DNA of 64,000 nucleotides from G020348185 sp964525045 (GTDB lineage: Bacteria > Nitrospirota > Nitrospiria > Nitrospirales > UBA8639). The notes beneath the pieces were generated by a model. It was not told where the DNA came from. It did no database searches and saw only the letters and a program-made list of their open reading frames with translations. The position numbers were made by a program, and so were the translations under genes. Each line of letters opens with the position of its first letter. Position 1 is the stretch's first letter. The stretch is taken from assembly GCA_964525045.1 (NCBI GenBank), contig CAZGFD010000006.1, forward strand, positions 140,695-204,694. The letters run 5' to 3'. This document shows positions 28,901 through 36,277 of this stretch, in pieces.

Positions 28901-31900
28901 ATACGATATTGGAAATGCCTTCGTGTTGCCGAGAGCGTATACGCCACATCCGCTATCGATATCCGTGGATTCGCCACTAACCATGCCTTTAAATCAGCAG
29001 CAAAACCCCGTAGTGCGCTCTGGGTCTGGGCCGATATCAAGATCAGATGCTTGGTTAATTTCGTGGAGCTGTTTGCCGTCGAGTGCCTCGCATCAGGACC
29101 AGCGCGCAAAATGGCGTGGGCATTGGTACCGCCAAAACCGAAAGAATTAATGGCGACATGAGATTCGCCTTCAAACTTGGGCAATGCCGTCGTTTCGGTG
29201 ACAATTTTGAGGGGATGACTTTGCCAGTCGAAGTTTGAATTCGGAGTATGGAAATGAAGGTTTGGGGGTATGCACCGATGTTGCAGGACTAACGCCGCTT
29301 TAATCAGGCCTGCCATGCCGGCACCAGCCTCGAGATGCCCAATATTTGTTTTCACTGAGCCAACCAATAATGGCGTATTGGTAACCCGATCTTCTCCAAG
29401 GTTGGAATGTGCGGATCTTTTCGGTCGATAGGCCTTGGCGATCCCGGATAACTCAATGGGGTCGCCGATTGGCGTCCCAGTACCGTGAGCCTCGACATAG
29501 GTAATGTGTTGGGGGCTGAGATTGGCGTTATGTAAGGTTTGGCGAATGACCTGCTCTTGAGCCCTGGCGTTGGGAGCGGTCAAGCCATTGCTACGGCCGT
29601 CTTGATTGAGGGCGGTCGCTACGATGACTGCCGCAATTGGATTACCATCTCGCAAGGCGTCCTGCAAACGCTTGAGGACCACAACCCCGCAACCTTCGCT
29701 CCGGACATACCCATCGGCAGCTTCATCGAAGGACTTGCATCGATCGTCCTTTGCCATCATGCCGGCTTTTTTGAAGGCACAGGTAATATCATTGGACAAG
29801 ATCAGATTCGTTCCCCCTGCAATAGCGAGATCTGATTCACCACTACCCAGGCTGCGGCAGGCATTGTGCACCGCTACCAAAGCTGAGGAACAAGCGGTAT
29901 CGCAGGCCAAACTAGCACCGTGCAAATCAAATGCATAGGAAATTCTGTTAGCCACGATGCTGACGGCACCACCTAGTCCGGAATGGGCATTCACCATACA
30001 CCCTAACTTGGAAAATTGTCTCGCGTAATCAACGCTACTCACGCCAACGAATACCGCGGTATTGCTGCCACCCAAAGAATCGTTGGCCTGGCCGGCCCTT
30101 TCCAAGGCTTGCCAGCTCAGTTCCAGGAGCAATCGTTGCTGGGGATCCATCGTCGCGGCCTCCCGCCTTGAAATGCCAAAGAAACTGTTGTCGAACATTT
30201 CCACGTTATCCATGGCCCCAAACACCGGAAGCTCCGCCGGAACTGGCTCCCGCCCACCAAAAGGATAGGATAAACGCCAGCGTTCAGGACTAATCGGCTT
30301 CACCGCATTAACTTTGTCGAGCATAAGCGCCCAAAGTGCCTCGGGGGAATTGACATGCCCTGGTAGCCGACAGGCCATGCCGATAATGGCAATGGCGTCG
30401 CCACTATCGTTAGGTGATTGTTGATTGGTCTTTTGCTCTTGAGCGAGGTATGCCGCTAAGGCATTAATCGAGGGATAATCGAACAGACGATTGAGCGAAA
30501 TGGTTATTCCCAGGTGCTCTTCTAATTCACCTGCCAGGGCCGCCTGACTCTTGGAATCGATACCCAGGCTATGAAATGACGCCGTCGGGTCTATCTGATC
30601 ACCGGGAACGCCGCAAAACTGGCTGAGCCGATTGACCATCAGCTGGGTCAATTGGGTTCGTTCATTCTGACTTAAGACATCAACTGCCTCATCATCATCC
30701 ATGAGTAACGCTGGCGGAAGGGCCGATGGATTGACCTTCCGGTGAAATTCCTTTAAGTCACCGCGAAGAAAAAGCTCCTTGCAGAGCTTTCTTTGCAATT
30801 TTCCGCTTGATGTCTTAGGAATACTGCTCTTTTTTACCAGCACGAGCGTATCAATTCCGACCCCAACGTGTTCCACAATAGCTGTCTGGTACCGGGAAAA
30901 GAGTTGATCGATATCGATGGGCTGGACACTCGGCGTCCTCACTTCCTGTACGATAACAAGCTTTTCTTTGTTTAAACGATCGACGGAGAAGGCCACACAC
31001 CGGGCCTTGGCAAAGTCTGGCGCCACAGACTGAAGCTGAGCTTCAATATCTTGTGGATAGACATTTTTACCATCGAAAATCATCAACTCCTTCTGACGAC
31101 CGGTGATGAAAAACTCCTTTTCGTGAAAGAATCCAAGATCACCCGTTTTAAAATAACGCACCCCATCAAGGAAGACGTGAAAATTCTCCTCAGTCAAGGT
31201 TGGATTGTTCCAATAACCCGACGAAACCGAATCGCCCTGAACGTGGATTTCACCGATGCAATTCGCTGCACAGACGGTGCCGGTATTTGGATCTACGACT
31301 GCGATTTGACCCGCATCATCCATAAATTCACCGGAACCTACAAGAGTCGTTGCGGAGGACGTTTTCGTGGCGGATTGAATACGGTGCTCGTGTAAGGCTC
31401 TCGTGTCGACCTGGATCGTCTTCGGTTCTTTATCTCTCCCGTGACAGGTGACCATGAGGGTCGTTTCGGCAAGACCATAACAGGGCATAAAGGCCTGTGG
31501 CTGAAATCCGGCCGGCGCGAAGTGTTTTGAAAATTCTTGTATGGTGCTGAATCGAAGAGGTTCGGCGCCAATAAATGCGATTTTCAAACAGCTAAGGTCA
31601 AGGTTGGCGACCTGCGCAGGATTGATCCTCTCCACACAGATGTCATAGGCAAAATTGGGCGCAACCGTGATCGTCGCTTTATAGTCAGATATTGTTTTCA
31701 GCCACACATAAGGCCGCTTTAAGAACGTCACCGGTGACATCAGCACCCCTGGGAATCCGCAATACAATGGAGAAAGAATGCCGCCAACCAGGCCTAAATC
31801 ATGATAGGGGGGTAACCAACTCACACTCACCAAATGGCGGTGACTAGCCATTGAAGTTTCAATAATATTTAAATTGTGCATAAGATTCCTATGACGGATT

Positions 31901-32454
31901 ATCACGCCCTTCGGTTCTGCCGTTGACCCCGATGTGTATTGAAGAAAGGCAATACTCTCAGCATTAACGGCAGAAAAAGCAGGTGTATCCATCTCGGATT
32001 CATTTGCCACCGCACCAGCAACCAGGCTTAAGCCCAGCTCTCGTATCAGTTGATCAACGTCATCTGACAGTAGGTCATGTGTCCGCCTTTCAAGAGCAAT
32101 AGCGCAGGCACCACTATTTTCGAGGATTTTCCTTATTTTCTTAAGGTCTGTTTGATTGCGGGGAGGATAGGAAGGGACAGCGATAACACCGGCCAGCAGG
32201 CAGCCAAAAAAGGCAACGACATAATCCACACCAGGCGAAATCAGTAACACCATCCGCTCGCCCGGCTCGATATCCCTTAGGAGGCGCTCAGCATAAGCAC
32301 TTGCCCGTCGGTAAAGCGACCCATAGTCTACAGCAATTTTTTTGCGACCCCTTGAATCCAAAAAAATATAAGCGATATCGTGGGCATGATGTTCCGCACG
32401 ATACGATAGCAGTTCGCTGATGGACTGCCACCCGGGCCTTGGTAATTCCTGCAC
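22909..32454 (-). CDS. Fully reducing type I polyketide synthase: FAAL-ACP-KS-AT-DH-ER-KR-ACP-TE
   Basis: A 3181-residue multienzyme. In order: fatty acyl-AMP ligase (about 10-570; YTSGSTAEPKG near 172); carrier 1 (LGIDSKS, S634); ketosynthase (DTACSSA with C855, EAHGTGTPIGD, NIGHLEAG); acyltransferase (GHSVGE with S1314; HAFH motif, predicting malonyl-CoA); dehydratase (H1619 and a later LIDSCFQ); enoylreductase (ACAGGVGLAAL near 2300); ketoreductase (SGGTGALG near 2500, then NYAIANAYLDG); carrier 2 (LGIDSLT, S2805); thioesterase (GYSYGAT with S2966, EGDHRS near 3137). Every catalytic residue I could check is present. The predicted chemistry is loading of a fatty acid, one malonate extension with full reduction, and release as an acid. 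The start is a GTG. The desaturase lies upstream on the same strand. Confidence 0.95.
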   Translation of the reverse strand: MQELPRPGWQSISELLSYRAEHHAHDIAYIFLDSRGRKKIAVDYGSLYRRASAYAERLLRDIEPGERMVLLISPGVDYVVAFFGCLLAGVIAVPSYPPRNQTDLKKIRKILENSGACAIALERRTHDLLSDDVDQLIRELGLSLVAGAVANESEMDTPAFSAVNAESIAFLQYTSGSTAEPKGVIIRHRNLMHNLNIIETSMASHRHLVSVSWLPPYHDLGLVGGILSPLYCGFPGVLMSPVTFLKRPYVWLKTISDYKATITVAPNFAYDICVERINPAQVANLDLSCLKIAFIGAEPLRFSTIQEFSKHFAPAGFQPQAFMPCYGLAETTLMVTCHGRDKEPKTIQVDTRALHEHRIQSATKTSSATTLVGSGEFMDDAGQIAVVDPNTGTVCAANCIGEIHVQGDSVSSGYWNNPTLTEENFHVFLDGVRYFKTGDLGFFHEKEFFITGRQKELMIFDGKNVYPQDIEAQLQSVAPDFAKARCVAFSVDRLNKEKLVIVQEVRTPSVQPIDIDQLFSRYQTAIVEHVGVGIDTLVLVKKSSIPKTSSGKLQRKLCKELFLRGDLKEFHRKVNPSALPPALLMDDDEAVDVLSQNERTQLTQLMVNRLSQFCGVPGDQIDPTASFHSLGIDSKSQAALAGELEEHLGITISLNRLFDYPSINALAAYLAQEQKTNQQSPNDSGDAIAIIGMACRLPGHVNSPEALWALMLDKVNAVKPISPERWRLSYPFGGREPVPAELPVFGAMDNVEMFDNSFFGISRREAATMDPQQRLLLELSWQALERAGQANDSLGGSNTAVFVGVSSVDYARQFSKLGCMVNAHSGLGGAVSIVANRISYAFDLHGASLACDTACSSALVAVHNACRSLGSGESDLAIAGGTNLILSNDITCAFKKAGMMAKDDRCKSFDEAADGYVRSEGCGVVVLKRLQDALRDGNPIAAVIVATALNQDGRSNGLTAPNARAQEQVIRQTLHNANLSPQHITYVEAHGTGTPIGDPIELSGIAKAYRPKRSAHSNLGEDRVTNTPLLVGSVKTNIGHLEAGAGMAGLIKAALVLQHRCIPPNLHFHTPNSNFDWQSHPLKIVTETTALPKFEGESHVAINSFGFGGTNAHAILRAGPDARHSTANSSTKLTKHLILISAQTQSALRGFAADLKAWLVANPRISIADVAYTLSATRRHFQYRICLAAESIGQLIEAIDERLKSDTAPPTVKLQDDREIKKAFLFTGQGSQYVGMGRELYDTYPLFRRIIDQCDKDYHELFGESLLPVMFAGKNDTLINETQYTQPIIFSFEYAMARLWQSWGIKPEIVIGHSVGEIAAACVIGVMSLRDGILLAGQRGKLMQTLVKPGAMMAVFADEITVSQSIADYREEVAIAAINHQRNIVVSGPFDAIDVLESKFKDRDITVQRLQVSHAFHSPMMIPMLAPFAETLANIAFTAPSARFVSSVTGEVEVERICHVDYWVKNVAGTVRFVDAVEQLNIEQCELMIEMGPTPTLLSLIKHQIHDQSMIVLPSASPKQGDWQTLYKSIQTMHCAGISIDWHAFHKEFEPTTLVLPTYHYDYSRIWFDEVAERSPQYTAKPVWHNGIILGERLKVPGLSDIRYEVQLYGYSPGDLGDHKILDHVIVPAASYVATMVAGIQKESSLGEFHLEDIYFLSPLVLVQDQEYRIQTVLRRAGQKITSIDIVSLKANREGFDEEDWETHATAKCIQNCQGGQQAGNSDVDPKVSPVSNPEIVTRFIDTRRLGKDWIEDLNSTAVYDSLDAVGYSYGPAFRWLGNGWRKSHHSIRTLRLPEAVPSEVADSMYPGLIDSCFQALVCALDESAREAVGHGTYVPFKIGRFRIHHLPPKDASLQCQTVLIHNNMESENTRGLSGHIALFTCKGKLLAELEAVEARRTTKRSIARAIATAEGKLEDRLSDVYQRHWMPILYSSIQEQEKNSGFWLIVDEANGHSSKIINTLQARGIRCHLVQLGDSLCLEDTRLIVNPDIEGDFAALAQFVEDQMDGACLGIVLCGTALRMRDHAGSKPLARFMMSMIFLIRSLGTTIRPNPSICIVSQQGQQLVGDKNCDPYQTVFAAMAKVLALEFPHIPCRLLDLPEHPSPFDWQCVGDAVLNVNPELVVAVRDGLCFGERLMNCGQGKLNVKNRVASEALQFVPSADGRLDRIDVERVELAPLGKQEVLVEVAACALNFRDVLNALGMLQEHARKEGLGEFSMPLGFDFSGRILSVGNDVHGFKVGDEVFGVANGSMADKVIAHQGFVLPKPASISMAQSAALPTVYLTAYYALHTLAKIKAGDSILIHACAGGVGLAALTIARQVGARVFATASKSKHRYLQAMGVECVMDSRSTDFEQQILQVTGGVGVDIVLNSLSGDMLDSTVNVLQEEGRFVEIGKIGVLDKNSFASRKPHAEYFVFDLAGIIHDTPEKYAELLAKVVENYHQGLLDLLPVTVFPVSHIVDAFRYFSQAKNVGKVVVDMSPVLKPQQATLGELLDAKKSYLVSGGTGALGWSVVELLAAHGAKHIVVAARKSPTPELEQKIEYWREHGVGIDCVRADFAIESDIKEFVMAAATRGPIGGVVHAAGVLAESMIVNQDYEKFHRVLAPKINGLRVLHEYTLDQPLDFFVGFSSIASLFGSPGQMNYAIANAYLDGFMVWRRSQGLPGLSINWGPWEGAGMAASTQTGGKSRFSVLGIELLEQSVGIELFAQLLCASGTQVAIVNINWSALLQVLSGNPPAAFEYFTQYGAADGGAPDKFRETLLTTPDGNLQAFLILHLRSELSRILGFSSLDQIPPQVPLFELGIDSLTAVELKNKLQSQLGFHLPTTLLFDYPHIEAIVGFILHHPQFCALLGRQIQPDAHTKDHSSPEKVTDNGQSSVPFYDPIVTLAESGSNPPLFIVHPVGGTVMEYQCLASYFENDRPVYGFLACGIEARQLAFDDMQAMAACYVAAMKQRQPHGPYIVAGYSYGATVAQEMAVQLEEMNDTAVLLVVDGWAPTIMQAILKENPTIRWHLIVAYATEMKIMAGKEPIHIEGHFEADEQAQRVAKLIEANLQEDSPFDPDQIRRYVQTTHRHFLALLNHQPKPFSGNAFLINATESSADYELIPALRILTQRNGSTRGWLDLLPHLVYRGTLEGDHRSILQPPLVESLAYHVKECLGEMLEKNKAIKTESLPLNIFGAH

Positions 32455-32647
32455 CTTGCCACCCCCCAGAGAGCTACTCTCCTTTACAGGAAATACTGAT
32501 TTTAAACCGTATTTTTGAAGATTAGCAATGAAAAAAGTTCTGGTGGGGCTGCAAAATGGCCATAACGCCCGTAAACGGCCCTAAAAAAGCGCTCCTATCA
32601 GCATGGGCGGAGGTATGGCGGCTTGAAGTGAGACCAGGCTAAACGGT

Positions 32648-32980
32648 TCACCGAGCTGATGCGTGAATCCGAAATGGGTCATCCACTTTTGGCGGCAGGA
32701 ATGCCTGAAAGTCCCGGAAAAACGCCCCAATCAGGCCCCCCTCTGGTTGACTGATGGCTCGTGCATTCTGTTCCTTCATACGTAACATTACCAGGTCTGA
32801 GCGAATGACCTTGTGGCATTCCGCACGACCGACGGGCAGGGGCGGCACCGGGTCGTCGTGGGGGGTGAATAGTCCCGGCAAAGTCTCACATTTGAGGTCC
32901 TTCGGCACCTCCGCCACAATTATGTTCTTCACTGCCGGACGATCCGGTTGAACCAACAGGCCGGTCCGGCCAACCCGCAT
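32648..32980 (-). CDS. Uncertain 110-residue reading frame between desaturase and PKS
   Basis: An open frame on the same strand as its neighbours, starting 19 bp after the desaturase stop. It begins MRVGRTGLLVQPDRPAVKNI and holds no recognisable domain, membrane helix or signal peptide. No ribosome site is seen upstream. It could be a small gene of the cluster or a chance frame in the 545-bp gap; the position and unbroken length are the only support. The rest of the gap, 32455-32647, shows nothing recognisable. Confidence 0.3.
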   Translation of the reverse strand: MRVGRTGLLVQPDRPAVKNIIVAEVPKDLKCETLPGLFTPHDDPVPPLPVGRAECHKVIRSDLVMLRMKEQNARAISQPEGGLIGAFFRDFQAFLPPKVDDPFRIHASAR

Positions 32981-32999
32981 TCCAATAATGGACCCGATT

Positions 33000-34193
33000 T
33001 CATGGCAAAGGCGGTCTGTCTTTTTGAAAAATTTCCCCTGCCGGTTTTAAATTCAATGTCCCATTCCGCTGGGCCACGACCCCAATTTCTTCGGCGCTGG
33101 CGCCACGAATGAAACCGTCGGCCGATCGCAACTTTGCAGGTCGGGCATAGCGTTCATATGGCTCGGCCAGCACATCGAGGACGGTCGGCTCGTCACTACT
33201 GTCGTATTTGTTGAAAAAGCCGTTGCAGGTCACGACCGTGTCTCGGTACGGCGCGTAACGCAACAATATGGTATGCGCTTGATGTGTTTGATGATGCGGA
33301 ATGCTGGGGAACATGTGATGCATGACATGGTTCCACTCCCCGAATGGGAAAAAGATCTCGTGTTCGAACCTATTGGACCTGTAGACGCGGCTGAGGGTAA
33401 AGTCGCCGTCGTTGTCGGCCGTGTTGCCGTGATGGGCGATCTCACGTACAAATAATACCATCGGATAGAACGTCAAAAATGGTACGATCCAGAATAGAAG
33501 ATAGTGCGGCCACCAACCGTAAACAGTCAGCACGGCAAAAAGCGCAGCGATGTAGGCCAAACGTAAGGTGAACGTGAGCGGTCCCCCCAAAGCGTCGCTC
33601 ACGTTAACCGGCTGGGCCTTCTCGTTGTCTTTCATCGGAATCGCAACATACAGGGCGCGCCCCTTGATGTAGCGAATGCCGTTAATGACGTTAAGTTGCT
33701 TGACAATATAATTCCAGAAAAAACGGGCTCGCGACACCGGAAACTCACGGGGAAATTGCTTGCTCAGCCGCAACAGATCCGGATCCCGTTGCGGGTCATT
33801 GACATAACGATGATGTTCCCAATGACCTTTGCGGTAGTTGGCAATGACGCCATACACGGGAAAGAGCAGAAAGAAATTGGCGGCCAAGTCATTTAGGACG
33901 CGATTCTTAAACAACATATAGTGACTGGACTCGTGAACCAAAACCGAGAGTCGATTCTGCACCCAGGCACCAATGATAAATACCGCCAGTAAATAGATGG
34001 GAACCATCCGCCAACGCGAGTAGCTAGCCTCCACGATCAGGTGGTAGGCACTCATTGCCCCCCACACTATGACTGCGAAAATGGCGTAGTCCAGAAGAAT
34101 CCAAAACCAGTTGGTGACATTGTCTGGCTTACATAATCTGCGGATTCTTTGGAACATTTCCTGGCGGGAAATTTCGGAGGTGTGATCTGCCAT
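33000..34193 (-). CDS. Membrane fatty acid desaturase
   Basis: A 397-residue di-iron membrane desaturase or hydroxylase. Hydrophobic spans lie near 30-50 and 63-80 and again near 215-245. The three histidine boxes are HESSH (about 89-93), HWEHHRY (about 123-129) and NHVMHHMFPSIPHH (about 286-299). The family inserts a double bond or hydroxyl into fatty acyl chains, drawing electrons from ferredoxin or a similar donor. It lies upstream of the FAAL-PKS on the same strand, so it may modify the starter or the released fatty acid; this link is inference. No electron donor is fused. Confidence 0.88.
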   Translation of the reverse strand: MADHTSEISRQEMFQRIRRLCKPDNVTNWFWILLDYAIFAVIVWGAMSAYHLIVEASYSRWRMVPIYLLAVFIIGAWVQNRLSVLVHESSHYMLFKNRVLNDLAANFFLLFPVYGVIANYRKGHWEHHRYVNDPQRDPDLLRLSKQFPREFPVSRARFFWNYIVKQLNVINGIRYIKGRALYVAIPMKDNEKAQPVNVSDALGGPLTFTLRLAYIAALFAVLTVYGWWPHYLLFWIVPFLTFYPMVLFVREIAHHGNTADNDGDFTLSRVYRSNRFEHEIFFPFGEWNHVMHHMFPSIPHHQTHQAHTILLRYAPYRDTVVTCNGFFNKYDSSDEPTVLDVLAEPYERYARPAKLRSADGFIRGASAEEIGVVAQRNGTLNLKPAGEIFQKDRPPLP

Positions 34194-34337
34194 GGGGAGA
34201 TCTCGATAGGTGAGACATTAAAATTGAGTTTTGCAGATCCATTCGCTACTTTCAAGACGCTGGTTACCTTAACCCCGCTGGCATTTGTCTAGCAGTCAAA
34301 ATCCGAGGGATCGTCTCACAAACAAGACCCGCCAAAA

Positions 34338-34641
34338 GTGTGCGGAATTGCAGGCGTTATTGATCTCAAAGACGACAAAGCCATCAATCAAACCACCAGC
34401 CAGCGGGTGGCCAACGCTATCTACCAACGCGGGCCTGAGGAAGAGGCTTCTATTACGGACGACGGGGTTGGCGTCGCGGCGATTGAGCATCGTCAGCTTA
34501 CGTGAGGGTCAACAACCGATTAACAACGAAGACCAGCCGGTCGCGGTCGTCATAAAGGGGGAACTTTTCAATTTTCCTGAGCAGCGCACCGAGCTTGAGG
34601 CGTTGGGACATTTTTTCAAGACCAGATTCCTGCAGATTTGA
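34338..34641 (+). pseudogene. asnB: Asparagine synthetase (glutamine-hydrolysing) N-terminal remnant
   Basis: From GTG 34338 the frame gives VCGIAGVIDLKDDKAI and YQRGPEEEASITDDGVGVA, which is the start of an AsnB-type class II glutaminase with the nucleophilic cysteine at position 2. A stop follows. In another frame the family continues as RRLSIVSLREGQQPINNEDQ, then GELFNFPEQRTELEALGHFF, before ending after about 100 of the usual 600 residues. So there is a frameshift near 34470 and the synthetase domain is lost. AsnB-like enzymes occur in specialised-metabolite and polysaccharide clusters. This fragment marks the right edge of the island. Confidence 0.75.
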
Positions 34642-34667
34642 ATTTGAGATACCACCACAATCAAAAC

Positions 34668-35342
34668 TCACCTTTCCGCTCCTTCATCTCCTGACTCCTG
34701 GGCTTCCTGGAGCTGATTAGCCAGCCCGGTTCTGGTTATTGCCCAGAATGGCGAAACCGGAAGACCCGCTGCTTGAAGCGCTCGGGCAACATAATTGTGG
34801 CAATGATGAAAAACATGATAGGAATCAGTGGCCTGATAAAAATTGGAACTCATAAACGCTTTCATAGGATTTGACGACCCTCTTGTAGATTGCAGATGGG
34901 TACGGAGGCGATCGTAGCCCCCTTCACTCAATTCAAATTTGAAGAGGTCGGAAGGAGGCTGAGGGGTTCGTTCCGCCCAAAGTTGATCGTGTTCTCCCAC
35001 TTCGACCACACCTTCTGAAGGCCAGAATAAGGCCCGGAAGACTCCGGTAATCCCTTGGTGCCCTTCTAGATACCATGCCCGTTCCGCATATCCCCATTCT
35101 TCAAACATCATAGGCTTTGGCGATGGTGACCGGGAAGTGCGTTCTTGCTGAGGGTTTTCTCGGCCTTGAGGGTGCTCTTCCTGGAATCCGATCATCGCGT
35201 GCCAGGTGTCAAGGGAGACGTAGATATCCTTTGTGGGTGTTCCGGAGGCCGGGGGCCAAAGTGGGAGATCCGATGTAGCGCAACCGCTGCCACTCAAGAT
35301 TACTACGAGAAGGTAAATCCTGAAATTTTGAGCCCAATTCAA
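34668..35342 (-). CDS. DUF2459-like lipoprotein
   Basis: A 224-residue exported protein with a signal peptide ending in LVVILSGSGCATS, a probable lipid-attachment cysteine at about residue 22. The mature part has the DUF2459 layout: YVSLDTWHAMIGF near the start, WGYAERAWYL, a FRALFWPSEGVVEV block, then HHCHNYVARALQAAGLPVSPFW near 183-204. DUF2459 was first noted near urease genes and has no settled function. Two very short genes lie directly upstream on the same strand and may be co-transcribed. The domain call is from pattern memory. Confidence 0.7.
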   Translation of the reverse strand: MNWAQNFRIYLLVVILSGSGCATSDLPLWPPASGTPTKDIYVSLDTWHAMIGFQEEHPQGRENPQQERTSRSPSPKPMMFEEWGYAERAWYLEGHQGITGVFRALFWPSEGVVEVGEHDQLWAERTPQPPSDLFKFELSEGGYDRLRTHLQSTRGSSNPMKAFMSSNFYQATDSYHVFHHCHNYVARALQAAGLPVSPFWAITRTGLANQLQEAQESGDEGAER

Positions 35343-35371
35343 GGTGCCCCCCCACCTTCATCCTCTATACC

Positions 35372-35569
35372 CTACGCTCCGTCCTCACTGACGTTCTCGT
35401 CTTCAAGCGTGAGGACATCATTCCCTTGATCAGCCGGATAATAATAAATTTGGTTATTGAGATCGCCGTTGCTGGGTACGGGCCGATCATGAGCTTTGAG
35501 CCATACCGCAAGAGCATTGATGAGAAATTCCTTTTCGGTATCAGCATCGGGGACTGACAATTCACTCAT
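35372..35569 (-). CDS. Small acidic hypothetical protein (65 residues)
   Basis: Starts at ATG 35569 with GGGAGG ten bases upstream. The product begins MSELSVPDADTEKEFLINAL, contains DRPVPSNGDLNNQIYYYPAD and ends in an acidic stretch (DENVSEDGA). No domain, signal or membrane segment is recognised. It lies 29 bp upstream of the DUF2459-like lipoprotein and 20 bp downstream of another small frame, all on one strand. Confidence 0.55.
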   Translation of the reverse strand: MSELSVPDADTEKEFLINALAVWLKAHDRPVPSNGDLNNQIYYYPADQGNDVLTLEDENVSEDGA

Positions 35570-35589
35570 TTTCAAAAAACCTCCCTTCT

Positions 35590-35778
35590 TCAAAACTCTT
35601 CCAAAGTCTCATTTTTTTGTACGACGCGGGTCCTCGAATCTTTCTCACAACATCTCAGATTTCCTGGTCTGTAAGCAAACTTTTTCAAGGACAAAGGCCA
35701 AACGTATGTTTGTCGGCTTTCCAATTGGCCATATTCTTCTAACCGCCTACGTTGTTCTGGAGGCCTATTAATCTGCAT
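35590..35778 (-). CDS. Small basic hypothetical protein (62 residues)
   Basis: ATG 35778 is preceded by GGGGAGGTGAAC, one of the strongest ribosome sites in the window. The product is basic and Arg-rich (PPEQRRRLEEYGQLESRQTY) with CC in the middle (LRCCEKDS). No family is recognised. It is the first of three close minus-strand genes ending with the DUF2459-like lipoprotein. The strong ribosome site and spacing are the main support. Confidence 0.45.
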   Translation of the reverse strand: MQINRPPEQRRRLEEYGQLESRQTYVWPLSLKKFAYRPGNLRCCEKDSRTRVVQKNETLEEF

Positions 35779-35866
35779 GTTCACCTCCCCGATAACAAAG
35801 AGGTGCCTTTTCCTTTTTTGTTAAATTTAGCACTCCTTTTCCACGGACCTGAAGAGCTGTCTCCCT

Positions 35867-36217
35867 TTGTGTCAAGGCTGGAACGATGATTGCCATGATT
35901 TGGGTAAGATTTTGCTTCTTTCGGGAACGTTTGAGCAGCTGGTGATTTCTAGTGGTGTAATATTGACTATTTTCACAGGCTTAGCCGAAGACCCGGTGAT
36001 GGCGTTGAGATATAGGAATCCACCACTCCCTCGGCCTTACAGGGTTTCGCTCTATCCTTTTGTGCCACCTCTGTATATCATGGTCTCAATCATGATTGTC
36101 ATCTCCACGGGCATGGAAAGGGCCACGGAATCCGCATGGGCGATAGGCACCATTTTGACACGCATTCCGCTGTATTTCCTTATGAGATCAGCCATAGGAG
36201 ACCATCTCCCGGCATAG
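35867..36217 (+). pseudogene. C-terminal fragment of an APC-type amino acid permease
   Basis: From about residue 17 the frame reads LLLSGTFEQLVISSGVILTI, then ALRYRNPPLPRPYRVSLYPF and IMVSIMIVISTGMERATESA. This is the last few helices of an APC-superfamily amino acid permease, including the typical loop RxxNPxLPRPYxV. The first 300 or so residues are missing and the frame opens without a ribosome site, so this is a truncated gene. It lies in the same debris-rich zone as the asnB remnant. Confidence 0.7.
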
Positions 36218-36277
36218 GTGGCATAACGGCATCTTCATTGGAGACCATGATCATAGAGGAACTCTTGAATTGAAAAC

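Noticed and set aside
28100..29000. Methylmalonyl specificity for the PKS acyltransferase
   Set aside because: The diagnostic motif is HAFH, typical of malonyl, not YASH.
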